DNA of 35,167 bases from Pyrinomonadaceae bacterium (GCA_030838445.1 JAUZFQ010000082.1:1-35167), one strand, 5' to 3'. Counted from the stretch's first letter, positions 17,126 through 25,168 are shown. Notes: generated by a model from the sequence alone, not told the origin. Numbers and translations are program-made.

Positions 17126-18601
17126 CTAGCGAACACTCTTTAACAACTTGCGTGCGACGGGCGAGCGCGGATTTTGTTTGACCAATTTCTCTAACTCGTC
17201 TCCGGCTTCGTCCAACAGTCCCGCTTTGGCATAGAGCACGCCGAGCGCGAGATGCGAGTTCGGGTTAAGTGCGGCAAACGATTTCAACTCGTCGAACGTC
17301 CGCGCGTCGAGCACTCGAAACTTCGCTTGCGGTGCGGTCGGCGTGGGCGAAGTGATCTCGCGCCCGTCAGGTTCGACGGCGGTCACTTGCCAGAAGTAAG
17401 TCGCGCCGCGCTCAAGCGCGATTGGCGGCGTCCATTCGGTCGCCGTCAGTTTCTCGCTCTGCGCTACCTGTTTGAAATCGGCGTTGACGATGGCAACGGT
17501 ATAGGAAGCCGCACCCGCCAGCGCGTGCCAGCGCAGCACGGGTCGCTGTTCGCGCAAGATTTTGCCGACGGGCGAGACGAGCGCAAAGGGCACGTCGCCC
17601 GCGCCGCCGTCGCCGCCCATCAACACGCCGCCCGCGCCGTTCCTGAGCGAGTCGAGCGAGCGCGGCGTCTGCACGCTCCCGGTTCGCAGCGTTTGCCCGA
17701 CGAGATTCCGCACCGCGGGCGGCAATTCTTCGAGGCCGCGCACATTGCCGCGCCGGTCAAACGCCACTTCCACACCACCGTCGAGGAGCGCGAAGTCGAA
17801 CGTCGCAGGCGCAGTTGAAGGACGCGTTGTTGACGACGGTGGACGCCGCGACGCGGGCGGCGTGATGATAGACTTGGAAGAGTTTCTTGTTGACGAAGCT
17901 ACGTCCTCTTGCGCCGACGTTGATGTGGAATTTTCTACCGCAACTTTATTCTCAACCGCCACGTTACCCGGTGCTGCTCCGGTCGCTTGCGCGGGCGCGT
18001 TCAGGTTCTCGTCGCGCCCGTTCGGTTTGACCTGCGCAAGTTGATCTTGACCCGCGCCGTTGTCCGGCCGCGTCGCAAACCAAGCTCCCAATAAGACGAC
18101 GGCGACCACGACGGCAGCCGCAATCGCATTGGGGAGCGACAATCCGAAAGAGGCGACGGGGTTGAAGGACGCCACCCTTTGCCAGAGTGACTTTGACACG
18201 GCGGCGCGGGCAGGCGCGGTTGCGTTGGCAGGCGTCGTTTCTGAGACTGCGGCAATCGTTTGATAGCGTCGCAAGTCAACTGCGTCACCAGCGCACGCGC
18301 GGCAGACGGCGAGATGGCTCTCGGCGATTTCGCGTTCAACGTCGTCTAAGCTGTCGTCAACGAAGGCTGCGAGTTGCGCGTAAGGCAAGTGCTCCTGCTC
18401 ATCTTCGGGGGCATTGAAATTATTGAAACCGGCGAGCAGGTTGGCGAACGCACCTTGCACATCAACCGCGCGTTCGAGCCGCGCGCGGCACTCGGCACAC
18501 TCGTCGGCATGCGCGTGCGCGGAGAGAAGTTCCTCGCCGCTCAGCCGCCGCCGGCGGTAGCGTTCAATCGCCTCCGCCGAAATGTGCTCGAAAGTTCGCA
18601 T
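17126..18601 (-). CDS. Anti-sigma factor with two zinc motifs, membrane helix and periplasmic TPR end
   Basis: The 491-residue protein has two cytoplasmic zinc-binding anti-sigma motifs of HxxxCxxC type, at His31-Cys35-Cys38 and His96-Cys100-Cys103, so it likely holds a sigma factor inactive. A single membrane helix lies at about 158-177. It is followed by a low-complexity Ser/Thr/Ala/Pro stretch and an outer beta-sandwich-like segment (LVSPVGKILREQRPVLRWHALAGA and FWQVTAVEPDG, fibronectin III-like). The C terminus (about 430-491) is a TPR-like pair of helices. The gene is just downstream of the sigma gene on the same strand, so they probably form a switch that senses an envelope signal. An ECF-type promoter-like element lies about 100 bp upstream of its start. 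Confidence 0.85.
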   Translation of the reverse strand: MRTFEHISAEAIERYRRRRLSGEELLSAHAHADECAECRARLERAVDVQGAFANLLAGFNNFNAPEDEQEHLPYAQLAAFVDDSLDDVEREIAESHLAVCRACAGDAVDLRRYQTIAAVSETTPANATAPARAAVSKSLWQRVASFNPVASFGLSLPNAIAAAVVVAVVLLGAWFATRPDNGAGQDQLAQVKPNGRDENLNAPAQATGAAPGNVAVENKVAVENSTSTSAQEDVASSTRNSSKSIITPPASRRPPSSTTRPSTAPATFDFALLDGGVEVAFDRRGNVRGLEELPPAVRNLVGQTLRTGSVQTPRSLDSLRNGAGGVLMGGDGGAGDVPFALVSPVGKILREQRPVLRWHALAGAASYTVAIVNADFKQVAQSEKLTATEWTPPIALERGATYFWQVTAVEPDGREITSPTPTAPQAKFRVLDARTFDELKSFAALNPNSHLALGVLYAKAGLLDEAGDELEKLVKQNPRSPVARKLLKSVR

Positions 18602-18700
18602 TTCTCCGTTCTTAATCTTTCATGTAGAGGGCTGTGGCGTCCGGGCAAAGGGCAAATGACACCTCTCCCGTCAGTGTTGTAGAAGCGGATTGACGGCTGA

Positions 18701-18728
18701 TATTACCACTGCGCCGAATAATTTTTTG
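18701..18728 (-). promoter_or_regulatory. ECF-type promoter-like element, copy 3 (leftward)
   Basis: On the minus strand a run of six A (18722-18727) and TTATT is followed by GGTAATA (18701-18707), matching copies 1 and 2 in order and approximate spacing (A-tract shifted by about two bases). It would drive the anti-sigma gene, starting about 100 bp upstream of its ATG. Confidence 0.5.
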
Positions 18729-18801
18729 TCGTTCCGTTCTCTCATTGCTCTCTCGTTTCTCACTTTGCGCCATCAAACTTCGACCGGCGCGGCAAGCATC
18801 T

Positions 18802-19923
18802 TCAATATCCCTTCATGCGTCGCATCAGGCGTTCACGCGCCGACTTACGCAGGTTGATAACTTGCTGCCGCGCCAGTCCGAGCAAGGCGGCGATGCGTTT
18901 GTCGTCCAGCGGAAGTTCAGCCCACAATGCAGCGAACGCCTGCGCCGTCATGTTCAATGCGTCGGCCACTGCCTGTAACGTGGCGACGCCCGTCACCGTC
19001 CACAATTCAATGATGCCGTTGCCGTGTTCGTCGCGCATGTTGAGCAGGAGCGCGGCACGCTGGCGCGGCGGCAATTCGATGATCTCATCCCACAGACGCT
19101 TGAGGTAGAGCCGCCGCTCGGTTTCGACGGCGGGGTTGGGGCGCGCGTCGGCCAACTGCGCGTCAGGTTTGTCTTCGCGCCCGCCCGTATCGTCAATCTC
19201 CAACGCCTCGTCCGTGATGCCCCACCAATTGGCGACGACACTCGTCAAGAGATCAATTTCAATCGCGCCGCCCGTCCAAGTGAAGATAGCGTGCAACAGT
19301 TCGACCGCTCGCTTGGGGTCGCGCAGGTCGCCCGACGCTCCGGCTTCGCGCTCGAACACACGCGGGTCTTGGCGCAACTGTTGGAGACGCCGCTCCGCTC
19401 CGGTCGCTCTGACGGAAGCTGTGACGGAAGCAGTCACGTCGCCGACGCGCACCGCCGTCGAAGACGCGTCGCCGCGCCAAGCCTTCAAGCCGCCAAGCCA
19501 CGCGCCGTTCTCCGCCTCCCACAAGGCGAAGTCCGGGCGATGCGTTAAGAGATAGCGCAGGCCGTTCTTCAGACGACGGCGTTGCGGATACTTGCGACTG
19601 GTGTAGCGGTCGAAGGTGTTGAAAGCGGCGGCGGCGACGTAGGCGTTGAAATCTTTGATGGGACGCGAGGCAGAATCTTTGCGAAGGCTGTGCAATCTCT
19701 GCATCAACTGCACCATCACCTCGCCGTAAACGTCTTCGGCCTCTGCACGCGTATCGGTGTGCCGTGAGTTTCCAGACCAGCCCTGACTCTTGTAGCCGAC
19801 AATTTTCTTGACGGTCGGCGCGGCGTAGTCGGCGATGAGCGAGGCGAGCGCGCGCTCGCCTTCGGCCTCGCTCGCAGCGTGCACGAAGGGAACTAACAGC
19901 GGATCAATCTGCTCACTTTCCAT
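18802..19923 (-). CDS. ECF-like sigma-70 family factor with large insert
   Basis: The 373-residue protein has a sigma-2-like region near residues 28-120 (AEDVYGEVMVQLMQRL, then FNAYVAAAAFNTFDRYTSRKYPQ) and a sigma-4-like region at the end (LWDEIIELPPRQRAALLLNMRD; then WAELPLDDKRIAALLGLARQQVINLRKSARERL, a helix-turn-helix). Between them are about 150 residues of unrelated sequence, much more than in ordinary ECF factors (about 190 residues total). The insert may be a regulatory domain. It faces the binding-protein gene divergently and is followed by the anti-sigma gene, so it is probably the regulator of the GGTAATA elements in this window. Sigma assignment rests on the two conserved regions. 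Confidence 0.82.
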   Translation of the reverse strand: MESEQIDPLLVPFVHAASEAEGERALASLIADYAAPTVKKIVGYKSQGWSGNSRHTDTRAEAEDVYGEVMVQLMQRLHSLRKDSASRPIKDFNAYVAAAAFNTFDRYTSRKYPQRRRLKNGLRYLLTHRPDFALWEAENGAWLGGLKAWRGDASSTAVRVGDVTASVTASVRATGAERRLQQLRQDPRVFEREAGASGDLRDPKRAVELLHAIFTWTGGAIEIDLLTSVVANWWGITDEALEIDDTGGREDKPDAQLADARPNPAVETERRLYLKRLWDEIIELPPRQRAALLLNMRDEHGNGIIELWTVTGVATLQAVADALNMTAQAFAALWAELPLDDKRIAALLGLARQQVINLRKSARERLMRRMKGY

Positions 19924-20009
19924 CGCGCTCGCCGTAAAGAAGTGTCGTTTGCTGAACTACTAACTTCTTCCCATCTTCCATAACTGAACCGGCCGGACTT
20001 TTGCACCTC

Positions 20010-20037
20010 CGCAAAAAAAATTGCTCCCCCGGTAATA
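20010..20037 (+). promoter_or_regulatory. ECF-type promoter-like element, copy 2
   Basis: CGC, eight A (20013-20020), TTGCTC, then GGTAATA (20031-20037). It shares the 21-bp CGC to GGTAATA spacing with copy 1. It lies about 190 bp upstream of the binding-protein gene and between it and the divergent sigma gene. Confidence 0.6.
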
Positions 20038-20048
20038 TTCTCCCTCCA

Positions 20049-20164
20049 CACGCCTCTTCTCAAACAGTTGCCGACAAACCGCCCGGCACACAGGTCGGAT
20101 ACCGGTAGCCGTTTGAATGTGAGGCGTGCGCGTCCGAGACTAATTGTGAGCGGGCGGTTTTGTC
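20049..20164 (+). other. Pseudoknot- or switch-like 5' leader RNA
   Basis: Helix 1: CACGCCTC (20049-20056) plus TCAAAC (20060-20065) pairs with GTTTGA (20111-20116) plus GAGGCGTG (20121-20128), 14 pairs with a small internal loop. Helix 2: GACAAACCGCCCG (20073-20085) pairs with CGGGCGGTTTTGTC (20151-20164), 13 pairs with one bulge. The helices cross, so they form a pseudoknot or are mutually exclusive. A third stem, CCGAC (20071-20075)/GTCGG (20094-20098), competes inside. It resembles a riboswitch architecture of no class I recognise. Confidence 0.5.
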
Positions 20165-20224
20165 AGGCGAGCTTTCAAGTAACTATGGATTTCTACTCAA
20201 ACCAGTAAAGGAAAATTAAAGACC

Positions 20225-21280
20225 ATGCGACGACACTCTTACCTCCCCAGCCTGCTTTCGCTTCTCGTTTGCTTCTTCTTCACCGGAGTTGTCTCCCCTG
20301 ACAACGCCCGCGCAGCCGTTCAGAGTTCTTGCGTCCAATATGGAGCGTTCAGCAAAAACGTCTCCTACATCGTTGCCAAGCATGAAGGCTTCTTCGAACG
20401 CGAGGGGCTGACGGTTTGCTACAATCAGGTCAGGTCTTCAGACCAGCAGTACGCCGACCTCTTCGCAGGCCGCTACGACATTATCTCCGCCGCGTCCGAC
20501 ACCGTCATCACGCGCAAGGTCAACCTGAATCTTCCGCTCTCGATGATCGCCGGGCTGGAAATGAATAACGATCAGGTGCTCGCCGTCAACAAGGCGCGCG
20601 GCATCAACTCCTTTGAAGACCTGCGCGGCAAACCAATCGCGGTTGACGCGCCCGACACGGGCTTCTCCTTCCTTCTGCGAAAGATTCTCGCCGAGCACGG
20701 ACTGCTGCTAGAGAACGGCGATTATACGCTTCAACCCATCGGCGGGGTCGCGCTCCGCTACGCCGCGTTGCAAGCCGGACAGACGGCGAGCGGCCAGCCG
20801 GTCTATGCCTCGATGATCAATTACCCGTTCGCGGCGCAACTGCACGAACCCGTCACGGTTCTGGCGCGCGCCGAAGATTACGTCTTCCCGTATCAGGGCG
20901 GCGCGTTCGCCGTCCGGCACGACTATTCGGCCAGCCACCCCGACACGATCACACACTTCCTGCGCGCGATGATTGATGGCGGCGAGTTTGCGCGTCGCCC
21001 GCGTAACCGCGCGCTCGTCATCGGCTACATCGCCGCCGAGTTGGGTGTGACCAACGACATCGCCGAACGCGAGTTGAGTGCGTCGCTCGACCGTCAAACC
21101 GGCGAGAACCACAAGGCTAAAATTGACAAGCAAGCACTCATCGGCACAATCGAACTCCGGCAGGAGTTCAACGGCTTCACCGCGCCGCTCGGCGACATCA
21201 ACCAACTCGTCCAGCCCTGTGAGAATTGTCTCTACGACGACCGATTCTGGAAGGCGGCGATAGGCAATTCAAACAATTGA
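20225..21280 (+). CDS. Secreted NMT1/THI5-type substrate-binding protein
   Basis: The 351-residue product has an N-terminal signal peptide (about 1-31, core LLSLLVCFFFTGVV). The rest resembles periplasmic NMT1/THI5-like solute-binding proteins (SsuA/ThiY type): SYIVAKHEGFFEREGL, DLFAGRYDIISAASDTVI, and the domain hinge SFEDLRGKPIAVDAPDTG. Such proteins deliver pyrimidine, sulfonate or similar ligands to an ABC transporter, but no permease or ATPase gene is nearby, so a lone sensor or an orphan binding role is possible. AAAGGAAAATTAAAGACC precedes the ATG, with AAAGGA about 12 bp away. The gene has an ECF-type promoter-like site, a structured leader, and a strong terminator. Confidence 0.8.
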   Translation: MRRHSYLPSLLSLLVCFFFTGVVSPDNARAAVQSSCVQYGAFSKNVSYIVAKHEGFFEREGLTVCYNQVRSSDQQYADLFAGRYDIISAASDTVITRKVNLNLPLSMIAGLEMNNDQVLAVNKARGINSFEDLRGKPIAVDAPDTGFSFLLRKILAEHGLLLENGDYTLQPIGGVALRYAALQAGQTASGQPVYASMINYPFAAQLHEPVTVLARAEDYVFPYQGGAFAVRHDYSASHPDTITHFLRAMIDGGEFARRPRNRALVIGYIAAELGVTNDIAERELSASLDRQTGENHKAKIDKQALIGTIELRQEFNGFTAPLGDINQLVQPCENCLYDDRFWKAAIGNSNN

Positions 21281-21301
21281 CATCCGCTAAACCAACTTCC
21301 G

Positions 21302-21334
21302 AAGGGCGTGCGGCAACGTTGCCGCCGCCCTTTT
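21302..21334 (+). terminator. Intrinsic terminator after the binding-protein gene
   Basis: AAGGGCG plus GCGGCAAC pairs with GTTGCCGC plus CGCCCTT with one bulged T, followed by TTTT. It lies about 20 bp after the stop and ahead of the convergent caspase-like gene. Confidence 0.8.
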
Positions 21335-21390
21335 GAGCCGCCCCGGCGTCAGCGTGGGCTTCGTCTCTCAGACCGTGCCGCACTATCACG

Positions 21391-22713
21391 CTAGCGAATG
21401 ACGGAGACTTCGAGGCCGGAACTGAGTCCGGGCAGGGCGCGTGGGTTCTGTTTGTTACGGGTTTCTTTACGGACGCGGTTACTGACGTAATCGAACAGTT
21501 CGCCCGCTGTGACGACTTTGTCCGTGTTCGTGTCCGCCAGACCGCGCAAGCCTTCGAGCAAAGCCCAGGTGAAGACGCCGTGACCGCCGCCCCAGAGCGT
21601 GCTTTCGGCGGAGGTTTCGTTGACATCCGAAGAAGTCAAAACGGCGCGACCTTCCTGGTTGAAAAGCTCTTTGGCGAGAAAGTCGTTGGCGTTGTTGCCG
21701 CCGAGCACGAGTTGACCCGCGTCGCTTACCTGAGCCGGTTTTTTGCTGCCGCCTGGGCTGGCGGGCTTTTCGTTGAGGAGGAGTCCGCGTTGTCCGGCGG
21801 CATCGGGGGATGGTTTGGGAAGGATTTTCGTCCCGCTCACCCCCGCGCTGTGACAGGTGTCGAGCAGGAACACGGCGCGTTTCGCCAGCAGCTTTTGGTC
21901 AATCATCTGTTTCAGTTCGATCATCGGCAGCGCGGTGTTTTTCAAATCCGCAACTTTAGAATCGTGAACCAGATAATATAGATTTCGCTTGTCGTAAGGG
22001 TCAGGCGAACCGTGACCGGCGAGAAAAAACAGAATCATGTCCGTCGAGGCCGCACGGGTCAGAAACCGCGCCAGCGAATCGCGCACCGCGCTGAGAGTGG
22101 CGCGTTCGTTGGTCAGAAACAAGATGTCGTTCGAGTTGAAACCGCCCTGCGTCAGCAGTTGAAAGAGAGCCTCCGCGTCTTTGTCGGCAAACGCCAGATC
22201 GGTCAAGCCCGCGTCGTTGTTTTTGTATTCGGAAACGCCGATGATGACGGCGAATTTGCGCCCTGAAAATTTCAGCGGGTCTTTGACGGCGACTTGCTTC
22301 GCGTCGGTCAGCATCACAAACGAAGCGAAATAACGTGTGCCGTCTTTAGTTTTGGCTTCGATCTCAAAGACGTTTTTGTTGCCGTCGAGTTTGAAACCGA
22401 CGAGACGGTTCAAGTCGCAGAGCAGCATTTTGCCAGACGAAGCAGCGCGTTGATGACAGACGGTTGTGGCCGCTTTGGTGTTGACGACGACTTTGATGTC
22501 GCTCCAATTCATCATGGCGGCATACGGGTCTGCGATCCAGAATTTGACGATGTTGACGTCCGTGCGGGCGATATAATTATTGACTTTGCGAAGCTGTCCT
22601 GTGTTCAGTTCGGGCAGTTCGAGCGCAAACGGAGTCCGGTCTTGCCCGAACGCCGCCGTCGAAATAAACATCAACGCTGACAGCGCGAAAATTTTAGTTA
22701 AGTTATGACACAT
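21391..22713 (-). CDS. Secreted caspase-like (C14) protein
   Basis: I start at the ATG at 22713, giving 440 residues beginning with a signal peptide (hydrophobic segment to about residue 24, AFGQ); a longer in-frame start at 22770 only reads through simple repeat DNA. An N-terminal domain (about 25-145) precedes the caspase fold: KFAVIIGVSEYKNNDAGL at 153-170, catalytic His234 in LAGHGSPD and catalytic Cys287 in FLLDTCHSAG. Both dyad residues are intact, so protease activity is plausible. The C-terminal part (TSSDVNETSAES, HGVFTWALLEGL) is also typical of prokaryotic caspase homologues. No Shine-Dalgarno sequence is clear. It converges on the binding-protein gene and lies near a second caspase-clan protein (CHAT), so the neighbourhood is rich in this class. 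Confidence 0.88.
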   Translation of the reverse strand: MCHNLTKIFALSALMFISTAAFGQDRTPFALELPELNTGQLRKVNNYIARTDVNIVKFWIADPYAAMMNWSDIKVVVNTKAATTVCHQRAASSGKMLLCDLNRLVGFKLDGNKNVFEIEAKTKDGTRYFASFVMLTDAKQVAVKDPLKFSGRKFAVIIGVSEYKNNDAGLTDLAFADKDAEALFQLLTQGGFNSNDILFLTNERATLSAVRDSLARFLTRAASTDMILFFLAGHGSPDPYDKRNLYYLVHDSKVADLKNTALPMIELKQMIDQKLLAKRAVFLLDTCHSAGVSGTKILPKPSPDAAGQRGLLLNEKPASPGGSKKPAQVSDAGQLVLGGNNANDFLAKELFNQEGRAVLTSSDVNETSAESTLWGGGHGVFTWALLEGLRGLADTNTDKVVTAGELFDYVSNRVRKETRNKQNPRALPGLSSGLEVSVIR

Positions 22714-22730
22714 CGGATTTGAGGGATGAA

Positions 22731-22783
22731 GGATGAGGGATGGATGAAAGACATTGCTTGTTGTTTTCATTCATCCCTCATCC
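22731..22783. repeat. Simple-word inverted repeat between M48 and caspase genes
   Basis: The 19-base arm at 22731-22749 (GGATGAGGGATGGATGAAA) is inverted at 22765-22783 with one mismatch and a 15-base loop. It is built from GGATGA words, like the other intergenic repeats here. It may form a hairpin in the transcript between the genes. Confidence 0.7.
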
Positions 22784-22789
22784 GTTGTT

Positions 22790-24571
22790 TCACTGTTTCC
22801 CGCGCGGCCGCGCCGGAGTGGCGGCGGGTTGCGGGACGTTTTGCGCGGTGGGTTGCGAACTGCCGCCCGCGACGCGAATCGGGTCAATGTCTCTGGTGGC
22901 GACGTTCATCGCCGGAGTGGCGCGGTAAGTCGTCGCGCCCATGTCTTGCATGAAGTCGTAGATGAACTCCATGTTCGGCGGCAACGTACCGGCGTTTTCG
23001 CGTTGGTAGATCGTCACGTAGGTTTTCAGATCGTTGATGATCGAGTTGATCTCGTTTGGGTTGCGTTCGGTCAGGCGCAACATGGCGCGATAGAGATACG
23101 GCTCGGCGATGGTTTGGCGTTGGTCGAGCGCGACGGCCTGCGACAGATTTTCCAGCGCCTTGGAAACTTCCGTCGGATTGCGTGCGGTCTGTTTCAAGAC
23201 CTTGCCGTAATAATAGTAAGCCGACGGGTCGCTGCTGCGGTTGGCAATCGAATCTTCCAAATTGGTGCGAGCCATCTGGAACATATCGAACTGAAACGCG
23301 CGGATTCCGTTGTCGCGTTTGATGAGAGCCATGACGTTGGAGAACTCCGGCTCACCGGCGATGAGTTCGCCCGCATCGAGTTTTTTCTGAATCTCAGGCG
23401 CAAGCGTTTCGTTCAGCATGCGGGCGATGCCGCGTGCGCCGGTCGCCGGCATATTTTTGCCTTTGTCACCTCCACCGCCGGTGAAGGCTTTGCGGTTTTC
23501 CGCCACGTTCACCGAACCGGCAAGCGCACCGTTTTTGATGAACTGCGCCGAAGCCGAGCCATAAGCCGCGAGACGTTCCTTGACACGGTCGGGCGCGGCG
23601 ATAAATCCGGTTTGTGTACGCGGGTCGGCGGTCATCGTCGCCATTCGTTCGTAAAATTTCGGGACTTCGCGGACGTCGTAATTGCGGTTGAACATGTAAC
23701 GCATAGACTCGATGTCTGCTTCGTCTTCCTGCGCTTTTTCCCAGTTGACGACGCCGGGCGAGAAAAGTTTGCTGACGGTCGGGGCGAGCGCGATTGCCAG
23801 ATATGCGCCGTTCACCGCACCGTCACCGCCGCCCGCGATGCCGCCGATGACGCCGCCGACGATGCTGCCGATGATGGCGGCTTTGCGGGCTTTGGATTCC
23901 TGGTAAGCCTGCGCGCCGAGCGAAACCAGCGCGTCTTCAAACCAGTGTTCCTTTTCGACGTGAGAGATTTCGTGACCCAGAATATAGGCAAGCTGTGCTT
24001 CATTATCGACGGCGGCGAGATAGCCCGTCGAGATGTAAACCGTGCCCGTGGACATCGAACGCGCTTCGGGAACGGGGTTTTGCAGGATGCGGAAGGCGTA
24101 CAAGTTTTTCGAGCTGGCGGGAACGAGCGACTGCCCGACGCGGTTGATGTAATCCTGCGCCAGAGGGTTGTCGTAGAGCGTGTCTTCAAAAATCAACTTT
24201 TCGCCATCGCGGTTAACGAGTTTGGCGTTTGAGGGACGCATGTTGATGCTGTAGGCGGATTCGATATGACTGCGCCGGATGTCGCGGTAGCGATTATCAA
24301 CTGCATCTTTAAAAACCGGATCGGTGTTGTACTTGTTCCGCGAATACGACTTGATCTCTTGATAGAGACGTTCGTTTTTCGCATCTATCTTCGCGGCTTT
24401 TTCTTCTTGTTTATCAGCTTTCTCCTGACGCTTTTGTTCATCTTTGCGTTGCTTCTCGGCTTGTTTGTCATCCTGCGCCGCCGCAGGTAAAGCGATTGCC
24501 AACACTGCGGCGAAAATTAGAATCGTCAGGCGGAAGGTTTTGAAAAGTTGTTTGAGATTCGCTGCCAACAT
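22790..24571 (-). CDS. M48-family metallopeptidase with TPR-like C terminus
   Basis: The 593-residue protein starts with a signal peptide or anchor (about 11-32, ILIFAAVLAIALPAAA) followed by a highly charged Lys/Glu/Asp/Gln helix to about residue 66. The protease domain has the zinc motif HEISH at 200-204, with a third ligand candidate Glu284 (EDEADIESM). Small-residue helices at about 230-262 (IGSIVGGVIGGIAGG) likely insert in a membrane. The C-terminal half carries helical repeats reading like TPRs (AYYYYGKVLKQTARNPTEVSKALENLSQAV). The arrangement resembles BepA/YfgC-type periplasmic M48 quality-control proteases, which also end in TPRs. AGGAG about 9 bp upstream supports the ATG at 24571. 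The very end (PARPRGKQ) is proline-rich. Confidence 0.88.
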   Translation of the reverse strand: MLAANLKQLFKTFRLTILIFAAVLAIALPAAAQDDKQAEKQRKDEQKRQEKADKQEEKAAKIDAKNERLYQEIKSYSRNKYNTDPVFKDAVDNRYRDIRRSHIESAYSINMRPSNAKLVNRDGEKLIFEDTLYDNPLAQDYINRVGQSLVPASSKNLYAFRILQNPVPEARSMSTGTVYISTGYLAAVDNEAQLAYILGHEISHVEKEHWFEDALVSLGAQAYQESKARKAAIIGSIVGGVIGGIAGGGDGAVNGAYLAIALAPTVSKLFSPGVVNWEKAQEDEADIESMRYMFNRNYDVREVPKFYERMATMTADPRTQTGFIAAPDRVKERLAAYGSASAQFIKNGALAGSVNVAENRKAFTGGGGDKGKNMPATGARGIARMLNETLAPEIQKKLDAGELIAGEPEFSNVMALIKRDNGIRAFQFDMFQMARTNLEDSIANRSSDPSAYYYYGKVLKQTARNPTEVSKALENLSQAVALDQRQTIAEPYLYRAMLRLTERNPNEINSIINDLKTYVTIYQRENAGTLPPNMEFIYDFMQDMGATTYRATPAMNVATRDIDPIRVAGGSSQPTAQNVPQPAATPARPRGKQ

Positions 24572-24633
24572 GATTCTTTCTCCTAAATTTGGAAGGGCGG
24601 GGCGGATGGTACTTAGGTTGACACGCCCGACGA

Positions 24634-24807
24634 TCAGAGGGTCGGGCTTGCCGTGGATGACGGGCTGGCGTGCCGCATGAGTTGCCTGCCGGTGGATTTG
24701 GCCGGGGCGTTCGCGCCTTTGGTTGGAGAGGCTCTCCGGCTGAATGCCGGGCTACTGAGGTAGAGAGGGAGAACGAATGACCAAAGGGTGGTAAAACTCT
24801 TGTTCAT
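24634..24807 (-). CDS. Possible short exported peptide (uncertain)
   Basis: Leftward frame of 57 residues starting MNKSFTTLWSFVLPLYLSSPAFS, like a signal peptide followed by a basic, Ser/Pro-rich tail. GGAG lies 7 bp before the ATG. It ends about 60 bp before the M48 start, so it could be a leader gene in the same transcript. The middle overlaps a small palindrome (CCGG at both ends) typical of intergenic repeats, so it may be chance. Confidence 0.25.
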   Translation of the reverse strand: MNKSFTTLWSFVLPLYLSSPAFSRRASPTKGANAPAKSTGRQLMRHASPSSTASPTL

Positions 24808-25017
24808 GGGGAGACTCCGAGTTAACCGTCGAGTGTGAGAGGTTAGTCAAGTATTGCTTTGACCACTGAGCGATAGCGATTCGCAGGCACGATCCAACTG
24901 GGTTATGAGGTTAACCAAAGCTGAGAACGCGCACATACTATGCCACTCGTCTTGTGAATTCAAGAGTAATGTTGAGTATCGTAAGTGATCGGAACAACGA
25001 GCGAAGAAGGGAATGAA

Positions 25018-25047
25018 AAAGCGGCTACTGTAGAAAGTAGCCGCTTT
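25018..25047 (-). terminator. Hairpin with 12-bp stem, terminator-like leftward
   Basis: AAAGCGGCTACT (25018-25029) is inverted at 25036-25047 with loop GTAGAA. Read leftward it is followed by TTTTT-like sequence, suiting a second terminator downstream of the DUF4214 gene. It could instead act in both directions. Confidence 0.6.
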
Positions 25048-25132
25048 CCCATTCAGCACTGCGAGGTGAGTGTGTCTAGAGGATCGTGAACACGGTCGAG
25101 GCCGCGCACGCGTTGTGCGTCGGTAGTCAAAG

Positions 25133-25168
25133 TAAAAAAAGAGGCGTTGACTTTTGGGTCAACGCCTC
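25133..25168 (-). terminator. Intrinsic terminator of the DUF4214 gene
   Basis: GAGGCGTTGAC (25141-25151) pairs with GTCAACGCCTC (25158-25168). On the minus strand it is followed by a run of seven T, a standard intrinsic terminator about 50 bp after the stop of the gene at 25218-27572. Confidence 0.9.

Noticed and set aside
24847-25059. A 70-codon leftward frame near the terminators.
   Set aside because: It includes the hairpin at 25018-25047 and has no recognisable motif or start signal.
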